The notes beneath the pieces are model-generated. The model did no database searches. It was not told the origin of the DNA and saw only the letters and a list, made by a program, of their open reading frames with translations. From NCBI RefSeq assembly GCF_018802605.1, contig NZ_CP069161.1:1364001-1428000 (forward strand): a stretch of DNA of 64,000 nt. Direction: 5' to 3'. Position numbers and translations under genes: made by a program. The stretch is from Paludibacterium paludis (GTDB lineage Bacteria; Pseudomonadota; Gammaproteobacteria; Burkholderiales; Chromobacteriaceae). Of this stretch, positions 9,674-18,623 are shown in pieces (the first letter of the stretch is position 1; each line of letters begins with the position of its first letter).

Positions 9674-10531
9674 TCAGGACGCCCGGACGGCGCCCGAAGG
9701 AGGTGCCCCGGACGGTTTTTCCCACTCCTGGATGTGGTAATGCTGCCCCAGGCCGATCCTGTACAGCGACACCCGCAAGTAACTGTTGAACCATTGGGCG
9801 AAGTCCTTGCCGTTGCGGAAGCTGAACACGCCGGAATTCGGATCGAAGAAGGTGATTTTTCCTGTGCGTTCCCGATGCAGGGCGAGCGCATGCTGTTGCT
9901 GAAAATTTTTGCCGGCAAGAGCGATGATCTTGAACTCTTCTTCCTGCCCGCTCCAGGCTGATCCAGCCGTGTTACGCCCCTGCCCCAGCAGATCGTGGAT
10001 CAGTTGGCTCGTTTCATAGGGTTGACCGCTGCCTCCTCCTTTGTTGACGGTACCCTTTTTCAATCCCGCCCCCTCCAGGGTGGCCCAGCCATCATTGTCG
10101 TGAATCTGCAGTTTCATCACCGTTTCCAATGCCTGCTCGTCGATTTTCTTGCCTGCTTTGTAGAGCGAGTCGAACAGGTTGTGTCCTTGCGCGCGTTCGG
10201 CGAGCCAGACCGCCGCCAGACCGCCGCAGATGCCTTCACGGGTATCTTCGTAGCGGTTTATGCGGCGAATGACTTTTCTGTGCATCTGGGAAAAGCTGGA
10301 TTCGACCGTGCCATGGCACAGATGGGCTTCGTTGCGAACGATGAGCAGGGCCAGTTTGACCAGTGGTCGCAGTATCTCTTTTGCCGTGGAGCGCAATCCG
10401 GGAGTATGGGGGGCGCCCAGGCTCATTTGGGAAGTGTTGTAGGCGTGTTGCAGGCGCGACAAGCCGGATGGCCGGATCGGGGATGCCGCGCCGGAGGGTG
10501 GAGATCGACGGAAGAGTGAGCGGATGTGCAT
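9674..10531 (-). CDS. YopT/AvrPphB-like cysteine protease (peptidase C58), candidate secreted effector
   Basis: 285 residues. The C58 triad can be read directly: Cys102 in REGICGGLAAVWL, His214 in QQQHALALH and Asp230 in ITFFDPNSG. Spacings of 112 and 16 residues are close to those of YopT and AvrPphB. Known members are type III effectors that cleave Rho-family GTPases or plant kinases. The first 85 residues are Ser/Arg/Pro-rich with no signal peptide, as expected for a secreted effector N-terminus. The ATG at 10531 is preceded by a GGGAGG site. Three sampled 60-base lines of the gene are 52-55% GC, against 67% for a line of trpA. No secretion genes or chaperone are adjacent. The target and the secretion route are inference. 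Confidence 0.82.
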   Translation of the reverse strand: MHIRSLFRRSPPSGAASPIRPSGLSRLQHAYNTSQMSLGAPHTPGLRSTAKEILRPLVKLALLIVRNEAHLCHGTVESSFSQMHRKVIRRINRYEDTREGICGGLAAVWLAERAQGHNLFDSLYKAGKKIDEQALETVMKLQIHDNDGWATLEGAGLKKGTVNKGGGSGQPYETSQLIHDLLGQGRNTAGSAWSGQEEEFKIIALAGKNFQQQHALALHRERTGKITFFDPNSGVFSFRNGKDFAQWFNSYLRVSLYRIGLGQHYHIQEWEKPSGAPPSGAVRAS

Positions 10532-10661
10532 GTATGTGCCTCCCGATAAGGGTGTATGTGGTTTCCCCTATCTTGACTGCGACAGCGCGCATGCGCTTCC
10601 AGGAATCAACTTTCATGGCCGATGATTCCGTGGTGATTCTGTCATGCCGGAGAACCGCAAG

Positions 10662-10684
10662 CCGCGCGCCGTGGTGGCGCGCGG
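10662..10684 (-). terminator. Hairpin between the peptide transporter and protease genes
   Basis: A 9-bp perfect stem (10662-10670 with 10676-10684) encloses a 5-base loop, starting 12 bases beyond the transporter stop on the minus strand. There is no T-run, so it may be a weak terminator or a 3'-end stabiliser. Confidence 0.5.
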
Positions 10685-10696
10685 GCATGGGTGTCA

Positions 10697-12133
10697 TCAA
10701 TGCCGGGTCAGGCGGGCAAGGAAAGGCGCGAGCAGCGCGGTGGCCAGCGCAATGACACCGGTGACAACGCCGATTTCCATGAACACCCTGCTGTAAATTT
10801 GCAGCGTCAAGTGGGGGTCGGAAAGCCCCGCGGGAGCCGCGGTGAGGCTGGCGACCCATCCGGCCAGCACCGAAGCCGCCGCGGAGGTCAGAAACCACAT
10901 ACCCATGATGAAACCGGTCAGCCGCTGCGGCACCAATTGCGCGATCATCGACAGGCCCAGTCCCGAAATGAGCAGCTCGCCCACGCTTTGCAACAGATAG
11001 CTGAGCACCAGCCAGTTGGACGACACCCTTGCCGAAGCATCGGCCCAGCGGGCGCCGAGCGGCAAGACCAGGAAAGCCAGCGCGCAAAGCACCATGCCGA
11101 TGGCGAATTTGTGGGGCATCGGCAGCCGGTCTCCTACCCGTGCGTACAGGATGGCCAGCAGCGGACTGGCCACCATGATCCAGAACGGATTGAGCGACTG
11201 GAATTGCTCGGGCTCGACCGCGAATCCCAGCAGGTTGTGGGTGGTGTTGTGGATGGCGAAGAAATTGAGCGACAGCGGCATCTGGTTGTACAGCACGAAA
11301 AACACCACGGCCTGCAGCATCAGAATCAGGGCGACAATCATCTTGCGGCGATCCACTCCGTCGAGCCGCCATGTTTCACGGGCGTACATCAGAAGGATGG
11401 CGCAGGAGATGAGTGCGAGAACAACGTTGGCGACCTGCTGATGCATCAAGAGCCAGGTCGAAACGGCCGCCGTGGCGATGATGCCGGCGATCACCTTGAT
11501 CCATGTCGCGAGAGTTGGCCGACGAAAGTCCGCGTCCGATCCCACCTTCTCCACCCAGTGACGGCACAGCAGGAAGTTGACGATGGTGATCACCAGACCC
11601 GCCACGCTGAGCATGAAGGCGTGGCCGTAACCGAATCGCGCCGCAAGCCAGGGCGTGGCCAGCATGGAAACCAGGGATCCGATATTGATGGCCATGTAGT
11701 ACATGGTGAAGGCGCCATCCAGCCGGGGGTCATTGTCAGCGTAGCAGCGGGCCAGCAGGGCGGAGGGATTGGCTTTGAAGAGGCCGTTGCCGACGGCGAT
11801 CACCGCCATGCTGGCATACAGCCAGAGGATATGGTGTGTCGACTGCGTGAGCATGAAATAACCCAGGCACAGCACGATGGCGCCCAGCAGGATGGTCCGG
11901 CGTGTTCCCAGCACCTTGTCGCCCAGCCAGCCGCCCACGGCGACCAGACCGTAAACCAGCGCGACGAATGAGGAAAACAGCGTGAAGGCGTCGCTTTCCT
12001 TCATGCCCAGCCGGTTCACCAGGAACACGGCAAGAATGCCCTGGATGCCGTAAAAGCCGAAGCGTTCCCAGAATTCGATGGAAAAGATCAGGTAAAAGGG
12101 TTTGGGTTGCCGTAATGGGTTGAGAGATGTCAT
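10697..12133 (-). CDS. POT/PTR family proton-coupled di/tripeptide permease
   Basis: 478 residues, highly hydrophobic, with about 12-14 predicted transmembrane helices. The POT signature [10 protein letters not shown] is near residues 20-29, with the conserved GGWLGD and [10 protein letters not shown] motifs. The family couples inward proton flow to uptake of di- and tripeptides through the inner membrane (DtpA/DtpB type). The start at 12133 has a GGAGAG ribosome site. It runs toward the protease gene on the same strand. The substrate range cannot be fixed from the sequence. Confidence 0.93.
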   Translation of the reverse strand: MTSLNPLRQPKPFYLIFSIEFWERFGFYGIQGILAVFLVNRLGMKESDAFTLFSSFVALVYGLVAVGGWLGDKVLGTRRTILLGAIVLCLGYFMLTQSTHHILWLYASMAVIAVGNGLFKANPSALLARCYADNDPRLDGAFTMYYMAINIGSLVSMLATPWLAARFGYGHAFMLSVAGLVITIVNFLLCRHWVEKVGSDADFRRPTLATWIKVIAGIIATAAVSTWLLMHQQVANVVLALISCAILLMYARETWRLDGVDRRKMIVALILMLQAVVFFVLYNQMPLSLNFFAIHNTTHNLLGFAVEPEQFQSLNPFWIMVASPLLAILYARVGDRLPMPHKFAIGMVLCALAFLVLPLGARWADASARVSSNWLVLSYLLQSVGELLISGLGLSMIAQLVPQRLTGFIMGMWFLTSAAASVLAGWVASLTAAPAGLSDPHLTLQIYSRVFMEIGVVTGVIALATALLAPFLARLTRH

Positions 12134-12463
12134 GAGCGCTCTCCGTGTCTTGCCCCAGAATGAGCGAGGGGCGTTTTGTTGTCGTCAGCTTGCATCATCC
12201 GGCGCAGACGCGGAGGACCCTATAGGACGATTCCCATAAGCGAAAACGGGAATGGTTTGAGCTTAGACCCGGACTGGCAGAAAGGACAGGTCATCGCCCG
12301 GTTGCCGATGCGCGAAAATGTTGCAGCGCGGAGAAAAAGCCACGCTTGATCAGTGGCTTAAACATGATTGAAATAGAGTGTTTCTAGACTGCACGGAATG
12401 GAAGGGGCAAGCCCTTCCGGGTGCGCCTCCCCCGAGGCATAGTCCGCAATAAGGAGGCATCCC
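12134..12463. other. 330-base intergenic region between divergent genes
   Basis: This region must hold promoters for the peptide transporter (-) and the small membrane protein (+). Visible elements are a 5-bp GCCCC/GGGGC stem at 12152-12172, an ATTCCC/GGGAAT inverted repeat at 12230-12253, and a GGAAGGG hairpin at 12400-12418. I see no additional convincing gene. Confidence 0.5.
12400..12418 (+). other. Hairpin in the leader of the small membrane protein gene
   Basis: GGAAGGG pairs with CCCTTCC around GCAAG, and flanking GCAC/GTGC (12391-12394 and 12421-12424) can extend it. It ends about 30 bases before the AAGGAGG ribosome site. A 5' UTR structure is likely; its role is unknown. Confidence 0.4.
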
Positions 12464-12673
12464 ATGCGAATCGTGACAATCGGAGCGTCGCTGATTGCTC
12501 TGGGCCTGATGCTGCCGCATGTGCAACTGGACGAACAGGCCCCGGCTTTCGTCGCCGGCGCCGTCGCGGGATACGCGATCGCGCTGTTGCCCCCGCCCGC
12601 ACAGTGGAAGGCTTTGCTGGAAAAAGAGCTCGAACCCTGTCTTGGCTGGTTCAGCAATCTGTTCAGGTTGTAG
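12464..12673 (+). CDS. Small hydrophobic protein of unknown function
   Basis: 69 residues behind a near-perfect AAGGAGG ribosome site. Two hydrophobic stretches (about residues 4-18 and 28-44) are followed by an amphipathic, charged tail (PPPAQWKALLEKELEP), suggesting a small inner-membrane protein with a cytoplasmic or surface-lying end. I do not recognise a family. A strong terminator follows, supporting a real monocistronic gene. Confidence 0.55.
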   Translation: MRIVTIGASLIALGLMLPHVQLDEQAPAFVAGAVAGYAIALLPPPAQWKALLEKELEPCLGWFSNLFRL

Positions 12674-12723
12674 GATACGGCGCCTGTTTCCTCAGCGCCC
12701 TCGCCAAGTGATTCACCCGGAAA

Positions 12724-12752
12724 GGAAAACCCCTGTTGCTCAGGGGTTTTCC
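12724..12752. terminator. Bidirectional intrinsic terminator
   Basis: A perfect 12-bp stem, GGAAAACCCCTG with CAGGGGTTTTCC, encloses a 5-base loop. It lies between the convergent small membrane protein gene and yheS and can terminate both. Confidence 0.88.
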
Positions 12753-12766
12753 ACAGGGTTATCCCG

Positions 12767-14680
12767 TTATTGCTGTGGATAACCGTTTTCCAGCGCCTCG
12801 ATTTCCTCTTGCAGCGCCAGCCACTCTTCCTCCAGTCGCTCCAGCTCGGCGCTCGCTTCGCCCTGGCGCTTCGCGCTGTCCGCCAGGCGCGCGCGGTTGT
12901 CGTCGGCGTAGGCCTCCTCCGAGGCCATGAACGCCTCCAGACCGGCCTTTTCCGTGGTCAGCAGCTCGATGGACTTCTCCAGCTTGGCAAGGCGCGCGAG
13001 CAAGGGTTTCTTTTGCTGCGACATGCGCTGGCGCAACTCCGCCTCCTGACGCTTCTGTTCCTTGCGGTTGGGCGCGGCCGTGTCGTCGGAGGACGGGCGC
13101 AACGCCTCGGCCTGGCGCGCGAGACGCCACTGGCGGTAATCCTCCAGATCTCCGTCGAAGGGTTTGGCCGCACCGTCCCCGACCAGCCAGAACGTGTCGG
13201 TGGTGGCCTCCAGCAGGGAGCGATCGTGGGAGACCACGAGCAGCGCGCCGGCGAAGTCCTGCAACGCCAGCGTCAGGGCATGGCGCATTTCCAGATCGAG
13301 GTGGTTGGTCGGTTCGTCCAGCAGCAGCAGGTTCGGACGTGTCCAGACGATCAGCGCCAGGGCCAGGCGCGCCTTTTCCCCTCCGGACATCGGGCCGACC
13401 GGACCGAGCGCGGCGTCGCCATGGAAATTGAAACCGCCAAGGAAGGTGCGCAGCACCTGTTCGCGCGCGTCCGGCGCGAGCCGCTGCATGTGGCCGAGCG
13501 GCGTGTCGTCCTCGCGCAGTGTTTCGAGCTGGTGTTGCGAGAAATACCCGACCTTGAGCATTTGCGCTTCGATACGTTCGCCCCGCAGCGGAGCCAGTTC
13601 GCCGGCCAAGAGCTTGACCAGCGTCGACTTGCCGGCGCCGTTCACACCCAAAAGGCCGATGCGGCTGCCCGATTCGATCGACAAGGACAGGTTGTCGAGC
13701 ACCGGTTTACCGCCGTAGCCCGCGCTGATGGCATCGAGCCGCAATAGCGGGTTGGGCAGGGATTCGGGGGTTTCGAAGTGGAAATCGAACGGGGAGTGGA
13801 CATGGGCCGGCGCGATCCGTTCGAGTTTTTCCAGGGCCTTGATACGGCTTTGCGCCTGGCGCGCTTTGGTGGCCTTGGCCTTGAAGCGGGTGATGAACGA
13901 CTCGAGGTGGGCGATCTGGCGCTGCTGCCGTTCGAAATCGCCTTGCTGGCGCGCCAGTTTTTCGGCGCGCAGGGTTTCGAACTGCGAGTAGTTGCCGGTG
14001 TACAGGGTGAGCGTCTGGTTGGCCAGTTCGACAATGTGGCTGCAGACCGAATCCAGAAAATCCCGGTCGTGCGAAATCATCAGCAGGGTGCCCGGATACC
14101 CCTTGAGCCAGTCTTCCAGCCAGAGCACGGTCTCGAGATCCAGGTGGTTGGTCGGTTCGTCCAGCAGCAGCAGGTCCGAGCGGCACATCAGCGCCTGGGC
14201 AAGGTTCAGGCGCATGCGCCAGCCGCCCGAGAAGCTCGCGACCTCGCGCTCGATGGCGTCGTTGGCGAAACCGAGGCCGGAGAGCAGGCGGGCGGCGCGG
14301 CTGCGGGCCGACCAGGCGTCGATGCGCGCGAGTTCCGCGTGAAGGTGGCCGATGGCCACGCCGTCGTTGTCGCGTTCGGCCTCCGCGAGGCGGGCTTCGA
14401 GTTCGCGCAGCTCCCGGTCGCCATCGAGCACATAATCGATGGCGCTGACCGCGAGCGCGGGTGTTTCCTGGGCGACATGGGCGACCACCCAGTGGGGAGG
14501 CAACAGCGCTTCGCCCTGATCGGCGTGCAATTGGCCCATCAAGAGGGCGAACAGGCTGGACTTGCCGGCGCCGTTGGCACCGGTGAGGCCGGCCTTGCTG
14601 CCCGGGTTGAGCGTCAGGGTGGCGTTGAGAATGAGTTCTTTGACGCCGCGGCGCAGGGTCAGGTTTTTAAACTGAATCAT
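12767..14680 (-). CDS. yheS: ABC-F family ATPase YheS
   Basis: 637 residues, the same length as E. coli YheS. It has two ABC ATPase cassettes with Walker A motifs GANGAGKSS and GVNGAGKST and Walker B/D-loop DEPTNHLDLE in each, joined by a charged linker (FITRFKAKATKARQAQSR) typical of ABC-F proteins, and a C-terminal coiled coil rich in Glu/Lys. There are no transmembrane segments. ABC-F proteins act on the ribosome. The start lies 7 bases after the tsaD stop, so tsaD-yheS is probably one transcript. Confidence 0.93.
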   Translation of the reverse strand: MIQFKNLTLRRGVKELILNATLTLNPGSKAGLTGANGAGKSSLFALLMGQLHADQGEALLPPHWVVAHVAQETPALAVSAIDYVLDGDRELRELEARLAEAERDNDGVAIGHLHAELARIDAWSARSRAARLLSGLGFANDAIEREVASFSGGWRMRLNLAQALMCRSDLLLLDEPTNHLDLETVLWLEDWLKGYPGTLLMISHDRDFLDSVCSHIVELANQTLTLYTGNYSQFETLRAEKLARQQGDFERQQRQIAHLESFITRFKAKATKARQAQSRIKALEKLERIAPAHVHSPFDFHFETPESLPNPLLRLDAISAGYGGKPVLDNLSLSIESGSRIGLLGVNGAGKSTLVKLLAGELAPLRGERIEAQMLKVGYFSQHQLETLREDDTPLGHMQRLAPDAREQVLRTFLGGFNFHGDAALGPVGPMSGGEKARLALALIVWTRPNLLLLDEPTNHLDLEMRHALTLALQDFAGALLVVSHDRSLLEATTDTFWLVGDGAAKPFDGDLEDYRQWRLARQAEALRPSSDDTAAPNRKEQKRQEAELRQRMSQQKKPLLARLAKLEKSIELLTTEKAGLEAFMASEEAYADDNRARLADSAKRQGEASAELERLEEEWLALQEEIEALENGYPQQ

Positions 14681-14687
14681 GGAGTTG

Positions 14688-15713
14688 TTAAAGAGCGGGC
14701 AGGCTGGACAGGTCCCAGCGGGGTTTCACGGTATAACCGCCCGGCGCGCGGGCGTGGGCGAGGCGCATCGCGCCGGCGAAAGCGATCATCGCGCCGTTGT
14801 CGGTGCACAGCGCGATCGGCGGATAGAACACCTCGAAGCGGCGCCGTTTCGCGGCGTCGTCAAGGGCGGCGCGCAACTGGAGGTTGGCGCCCACGCCGCC
14901 GGCCACGACCAGGCGTTTCATGCCGGTCTGTTTGAGCGCCTTGAGGGATTTTTTCACGAGGACGTCGACGATGGCTTCCTGGAATGCGCGGCACACCGCA
15001 TCGCGCGTGGCGTCGTCCATCGGCTGTCCGTCGGCCTCGAGGCTCTTGACGAGCGTCAGCACCGCGGTTTTCAACCCGGAAAAACTCATGTCCAGATCCG
15101 GGCTGTTGAGCATCGGCCGCGGCAGCGTGAAGCGCGCCGGATCGCCTCGCATGGCCAGGCGCGACAGGGTCGGCCCGCCGGGGTAGTCGAGCCCCAGCAG
15201 TTTGGCGGTCTTGTCGAACGCCTCGCCGGCGGCGTCGTCGAGCGTCTCGCCGAGAATCTCGTAGTCGCCGATGCCGCGCACCGCCATCAGTTGGGTGTGG
15301 CCGCCGGAAACCAGCAGGGCGACGAACGGGAACGCGGGGCGCGGGGTGGCCAGCAGCGGCGAGAGCAGGTGCCCTTCCAGGTGGTGCACGCCGATGACCG
15401 GAATGCCAAGGCCGAAAGCCAGCGAATTGGCGACGCTCGCGCCCACCAGCAGCGCGCCGCCGAGTCCCGGCCCTTCGGTGAAGGCGATGGCCGACAGGTC
15501 GGCGAGCGAGCGTCCGGCATCGGCCAGACAGGCGCGGGCAAGGGGAACGACGCGGCGGATATGGTCGCGGCTGGCGAGCTCCGGCACCACTCCGCCATAC
15601 TCGGCGTGCATGGCCATCTGCGTGTGCAGGTGATGCGCGACCAGCCCTGCATCGGTGTCATACAAGGCGACGCCGGTTTCGTCGCAGGAGGATTCGATTC
15701 CCAGTACCAGCAT
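14688..15713 (-). CDS. tsaD: tRNA N6-threonylcarbamoyladenosine transferase TsaD
   Basis: 341 residues. The TsaBDE complex transfers threonylcarbamoyl to A37 of ANN-decoding tRNAs. Signature N-terminus [16 protein letters not shown], metal-binding HHLEGH, the nucleotide loops VSGGHTQL and GGVGAN, and the late [12 protein letters not shown] are all present. The ATG at 15713 matches the family start; an ATG at 15722 would add three residues and neither has a clear ribosome site. Upstream extension of the frame to 16493 is not plausible because it overlaps the divergent OsmC gene. Confidence 0.97.
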   Translation of the reverse strand: MLVLGIESSCDETGVALYDTDAGLVAHHLHTQMAMHAEYGGVVPELASRDHIRRVVPLARACLADAGRSLADLSAIAFTEGPGLGGALLVGASVANSLAFGLGIPVIGVHHLEGHLLSPLLATPRPAFPFVALLVSGGHTQLMAVRGIGDYEILGETLDDAAGEAFDKTAKLLGLDYPGGPTLSRLAMRGDPARFTLPRPMLNSPDLDMSFSGLKTAVLTLVKSLEADGQPMDDATRDAVCRAFQEAIVDVLVKKSLKALKQTGMKRLVVAGGVGANLQLRAALDDAAKRRRFEVFYPPIALCTDNGAMIAFAGAMRLAHARAPGGYTVKPRWDLSSLPAL

Positions 15714-15821
15714 TGAGGTCATCTTACATAACAGGACAATCTTTCCATTGTACCGGCTAATCTTTGAGCGCCCAAATCCGCGGTGGTAATCTCGTTGCCT
15801 TGCCAACAAGGAGAAAGCGCC

Positions 15822-16241
15822 ATGAAAGCGGAGCTCAAATGGATTGACGGAGTATGTTTTCTGGGGGAGAGCGGCAGCGGTCACGCCGTGGTGATGGATG
15901 GCGCCCCGGAAGGCGGCGGACGGAACCTGGGGCCGCGCCCGATGGAACTCGTGCTGCTCGGCACGGCCGGGTGCACCAGCTACGATGTCGTGACCATCCT
16001 GAAAAAATCGCGTCAGGATGTGCGCGATTGCCGTGTGCTGATCGACGCGGATCGGGCGGACAGCGATCCGAAAGTGTTCACCCGGATTCATTTTCATTTC
16101 ATCGTGACCGGTCGGGGAGTGAAGCCCGATGCGGTGAGCCGGGCCATTTCCCTGTCCGCCGAAAAATACTGTTCGGCGTCCATCATGCTTGGCAAGACGG
16201 CAAGCATTACCCATGATTTCGAAATTCTCGAAAGCGATTGA
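15822..16241 (+). CDS. OsmC/YhfA-like family protein
   Basis: 139 residues with an AAGGAG ribosome site. The two OsmC-type cysteines are Cys51 ([10 protein letters not shown]) and Cys117 ([10 protein letters not shown]), and PMELVLLG and the Arg/His-rich central strand ([10 protein letters not shown]) also fit. Family members reduce organic or lipid hydroperoxides. The single-domain YhfA branch is less well characterised. It is divergent from tsaD with 108 bases between the starts. Confidence 0.9.
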   Translation: MKAELKWIDGVCFLGESGSGHAVVMDGAPEGGGRNLGPRPMELVLLGTAGCTSYDVVTILKKSRQDVRDCRVLIDADRADSDPKVFTRIHFHFIVTGRGVKPDAVSRAISLSAEKYCSASIMLGKTASITHDFEILESD

Positions 16242-16281
16242 GTCTCCCGGGGTCGCTTCTGTGGGCGTGTTCCTCCCGAGA

Positions 16282-16301
16282 GCCTCGATGATTCTTGAGG
16301 C
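16282..16301 (+). other. Weak hairpin downstream of the OsmC-like gene
   Basis: GCCTC pairs with GAGGC, with a possible extra wobble pair. It lies 40 bases after the stop and has no clear T-run. The following 16310-16380 stretch is AT-rich and is the likely promoter zone for the metalloprotease gene. Confidence 0.3.
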
Positions 16302-16452
16302 ACCGGAAAGCGATACGGTGAGTTGTGTAGGATTTATCTTTATTGACTGGTCTAAATTCTGTTTGATTGTAGGTGTTTGATGGTTGTCCGGGCGGGCGAA
16401 CGCGAGCCCGACGGGGACGAAGTAGGATTTTTCATTTCGCCAAGCCTGAGGC

Positions 16453-16474
16453 CGCGCCGCCGCCAAGCGGCGCG
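16453..16474 (+). other. GC-rich hairpin immediately upstream of the metalloprotease ribosome site
   Basis: An 8-bp stem, CGCGCCGC with GCGGCGCG, encloses CGCCAA and ends 6 bases before the GGAAAG ribosome site. It could act as a translational control element or stabilise the mRNA 5' end. Confidence 0.4.
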
Positions 16475-16491
16475 CAGGCCGGAAAGTGTGC

Positions 16492-18408
16492 ATGAAAACA
16501 TCCTCCTACGTTCTTTCCCCCCGCGTTCTCGCACGGCTCGTCGTGGCGACCGCCATGCCGTTGGCCGGAGCCGCGTTCGCGTTGACGCCGGACACTTCGG
16601 CGCATGTCGGTTACGACAACCTCACCGGAAAGGAAATAACCTACCGGGTCTTGCCGGATGGCGAGGCGCTGGCTTACGGGGATATCCGGATCGGTTCTCA
16701 CGCGCAGATCCAGCAGCATGGCATCGATACGCTGAATGTCTATCCGCAGATCGACTCGCCCAGAAAAAAACGCGCGGTCTGGCGTCCCAGCGGGACCGCC
16801 TGGCCGGACAATATCGTTTATTACGAGTTCGACAGCGATGTCGACCGGCAGACCTGGGACGCCATGCTGGCGGCTATGCGCCACATGGAAGAAAGGACCG
16901 CGGTCCGTTTCGTTTCCGATGCCACCCAGCCTTATCGCCTGAAGATCTTCGCAAAGCCAAAGCGGGGCGTGGTGTGTGGAACCTCGTTCCTTGGGCGGCT
17001 CGGCCCGCGCTCTCAACCCCAGGCCCTGACGATTTCCTGCCCGGATATCAGCACATCCCTTCATGAGCTGATGCATGCCCTGGGTTTCCATCATGAAGAG
17101 ATGCGGCGCGGGAACGAGTCTGCGCCGCCCGATCCGGACTCCGTAGTCCGGGCGATCAAGCAATCGTCATACCGCACCCTCTCCGCCGGCGACATCGCCG
17201 GTATTCACCGGTATTATCCGTTTTCCCCGACCACGCCTGCGCGCCGGCCGCATCCGGCTTACCGCCCGCCCGAGCCCGGGCGCGAGCATCCGGTCGCGCC
17301 CCGCTCGGATGTGAAGGCGGTGTACCAGCTGGTGTCCCAGCGAAAGAAGGAGTGTCTGATGGCCTTCGGTGATGGCGAAACCGTGCCATGGTTTTATGGC
17401 GCCAGCGGAGTGGGCACGATGGCGTGCCGGACCGGCATGCTCCAGCAGCAATGGCGTTACCGGCTTGACGGGCGGATTCAGAGCGTGGCGTATCCCGCGT
17501 TCTGCCTTGGCGCCGACGGGGCCGGCCATGTCGGGCGCGGCCGCCGGGGGAATGTGTTGAAACGGTGCGACAGCGCCGCATCGTTGCGCTGGTCGGTGAG
17601 TCAGGCGCGGATCATCGATCACGACGCCCCGGATGCCATGCTGCAGCCCGTGCCGGGCGGTGTGGATGCCAAAGAGGAGTCCCTGACGGACGTGCCGCTC
17701 TCGTACTGGTATTGGGTCGAGGTGAGCCCGGATCCGGCGTCCTCTGTGCCTCCGGCGGCGGTTCCGCCGTCTGCCCGCGTTCCTGTCTCCCCCTTGGCAC
17801 CCCCAACGGTCCTCCCGATCAGCCTGTCCGGTCATTCGGGAGCCGGCAGGCTGACGGCCAGCCCGCATGACCGTCCGGCGGCGGGTCTGCCGCTCGCGGA
17901 TCATCGTCTGGAATACCGGCCGTTGATCAGTGCCCGCGACGGCCAGTGCCTGACGGCCATGGCCATGCTGCCAAGCCATGGGAGGCGCGGTGGAAAAGAA
18001 CGGGCCAGCCTGCAGCCTTGCCGCGCCGGTTCGGAGCACCAGTCCTGGGTGCGCTTGCCCAATGGCTGGATCAAGAACCAGCGCTCGCCTGGACTTTGTC
18101 TTGCCCTCACCGGGATCGGCGCCGCGCCCACGCGCCAGGTGGTGGTCGGCGCATGCGAGGCGCGTCCGTTGTTTCAGTGGCAACTGACAGGCAACCAGTT
18201 GCGGAATGTGACCGCTCCGGGAACGCCGTTGGCCAATAGCGGCGCTCCGGCGGTGCCGGGGATCCGGGCTCCGGGGAATACCGACCCGGCATGGATCGGC
18301 TGGCGCTGGGGTGAACCGCAACGAGCGGCGGATCCGCGGCCGGCGGGATCTGTGGGCGGGACAAGCGCGGGGACCGCGCCGTTCCGGGGCCTGGGTCTGC
18401 CGAAGTGA
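16492..18408 (+). CDS. Secreted astacin-like (M12A-type) metalloprotease with ricin-type lectin modules
   Basis: 638 residues, ATG at 16492 after GGAAAG. A signal peptide (about 1-30, AGAAFA) and a short propeptide-like segment precede an astacin-style catalytic half beginning near residue 92 ([17 protein letters not shown]). The zinc motif [11 protein letters not shown] gives His191, Glu192, His195 and His201. Only about 40 residues separate it from the domain end ([15 protein letters not shown]), and the usual SxMHY Met-turn is not visible. Two Cys-rich beta-trefoil-like regions follow (about 285-420 and 465-600), with QxW-like WRY, HQSWV and FQWQL motifs, split by a Pro-rich linker. It is probably an exported enzyme that binds glycans. 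Activity is uncertain because of the shortened catalytic domain. Confidence 0.8.
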   Translation: MKTSSYVLSPRVLARLVVATAMPLAGAAFALTPDTSAHVGYDNLTGKEITYRVLPDGEALAYGDIRIGSHAQIQQHGIDTLNVYPQIDSPRKKRAVWRPSGTAWPDNIVYYEFDSDVDRQTWDAMLAAMRHMEERTAVRFVSDATQPYRLKIFAKPKRGVVCGTSFLGRLGPRSQPQALTISCPDISTSLHELMHALGFHHEEMRRGNESAPPDPDSVVRAIKQSSYRTLSAGDIAGIHRYYPFSPTTPARRPHPAYRPPEPGREHPVAPRSDVKAVYQLVSQRKKECLMAFGDGETVPWFYGASGVGTMACRTGMLQQQWRYRLDGRIQSVAYPAFCLGADGAGHVGRGRRGNVLKRCDSAASLRWSVSQARIIDHDAPDAMLQPVPGGVDAKEESLTDVPLSYWYWVEVSPDPASSVPPAAVPPSARVPVSPLAPPTVLPISLSGHSGAGRLTASPHDRPAAGLPLADHRLEYRPLISARDGQCLTAMAMLPSHGRRGGKERASLQPCRAGSEHQSWVRLPNGWIKNQRSPGLCLALTGIGAAPTRQVVVGACEARPLFQWQLTGNQLRNVTAPGTPLANSGAPAVPGIRAPGNTDPAWIGWRWGEPQRAADPRPAGSVGGTSAGTAPFRGLGLPK

Positions 18409-18623
18409 GAATGCGCAATGCTTGTCAGCGCGGGGGGAGGGTGAGAGCGATTGTCGCCGGCGCCATGGCGAGCGGACCGTGGGCATCCAGGTCGGCGATG
18501 CTGCCGATGCGGCTCAGAGGTGGCGGCTTGGCGCTGACGGCCTTCCGGTGAGCGAATCGACTCGCCGGCGTCCGGGCAAGGCGAATCCGGGCCGGACGCC
18601 GGCCGGTCCGGAGTATGCGGAGG

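Noticed and set aside
14688..16493. Extended 601-codon frame for tsaD
   Set aside because: The extra part overlaps the divergent OsmC gene. The TsaD family starts at [11 protein letters not shown].
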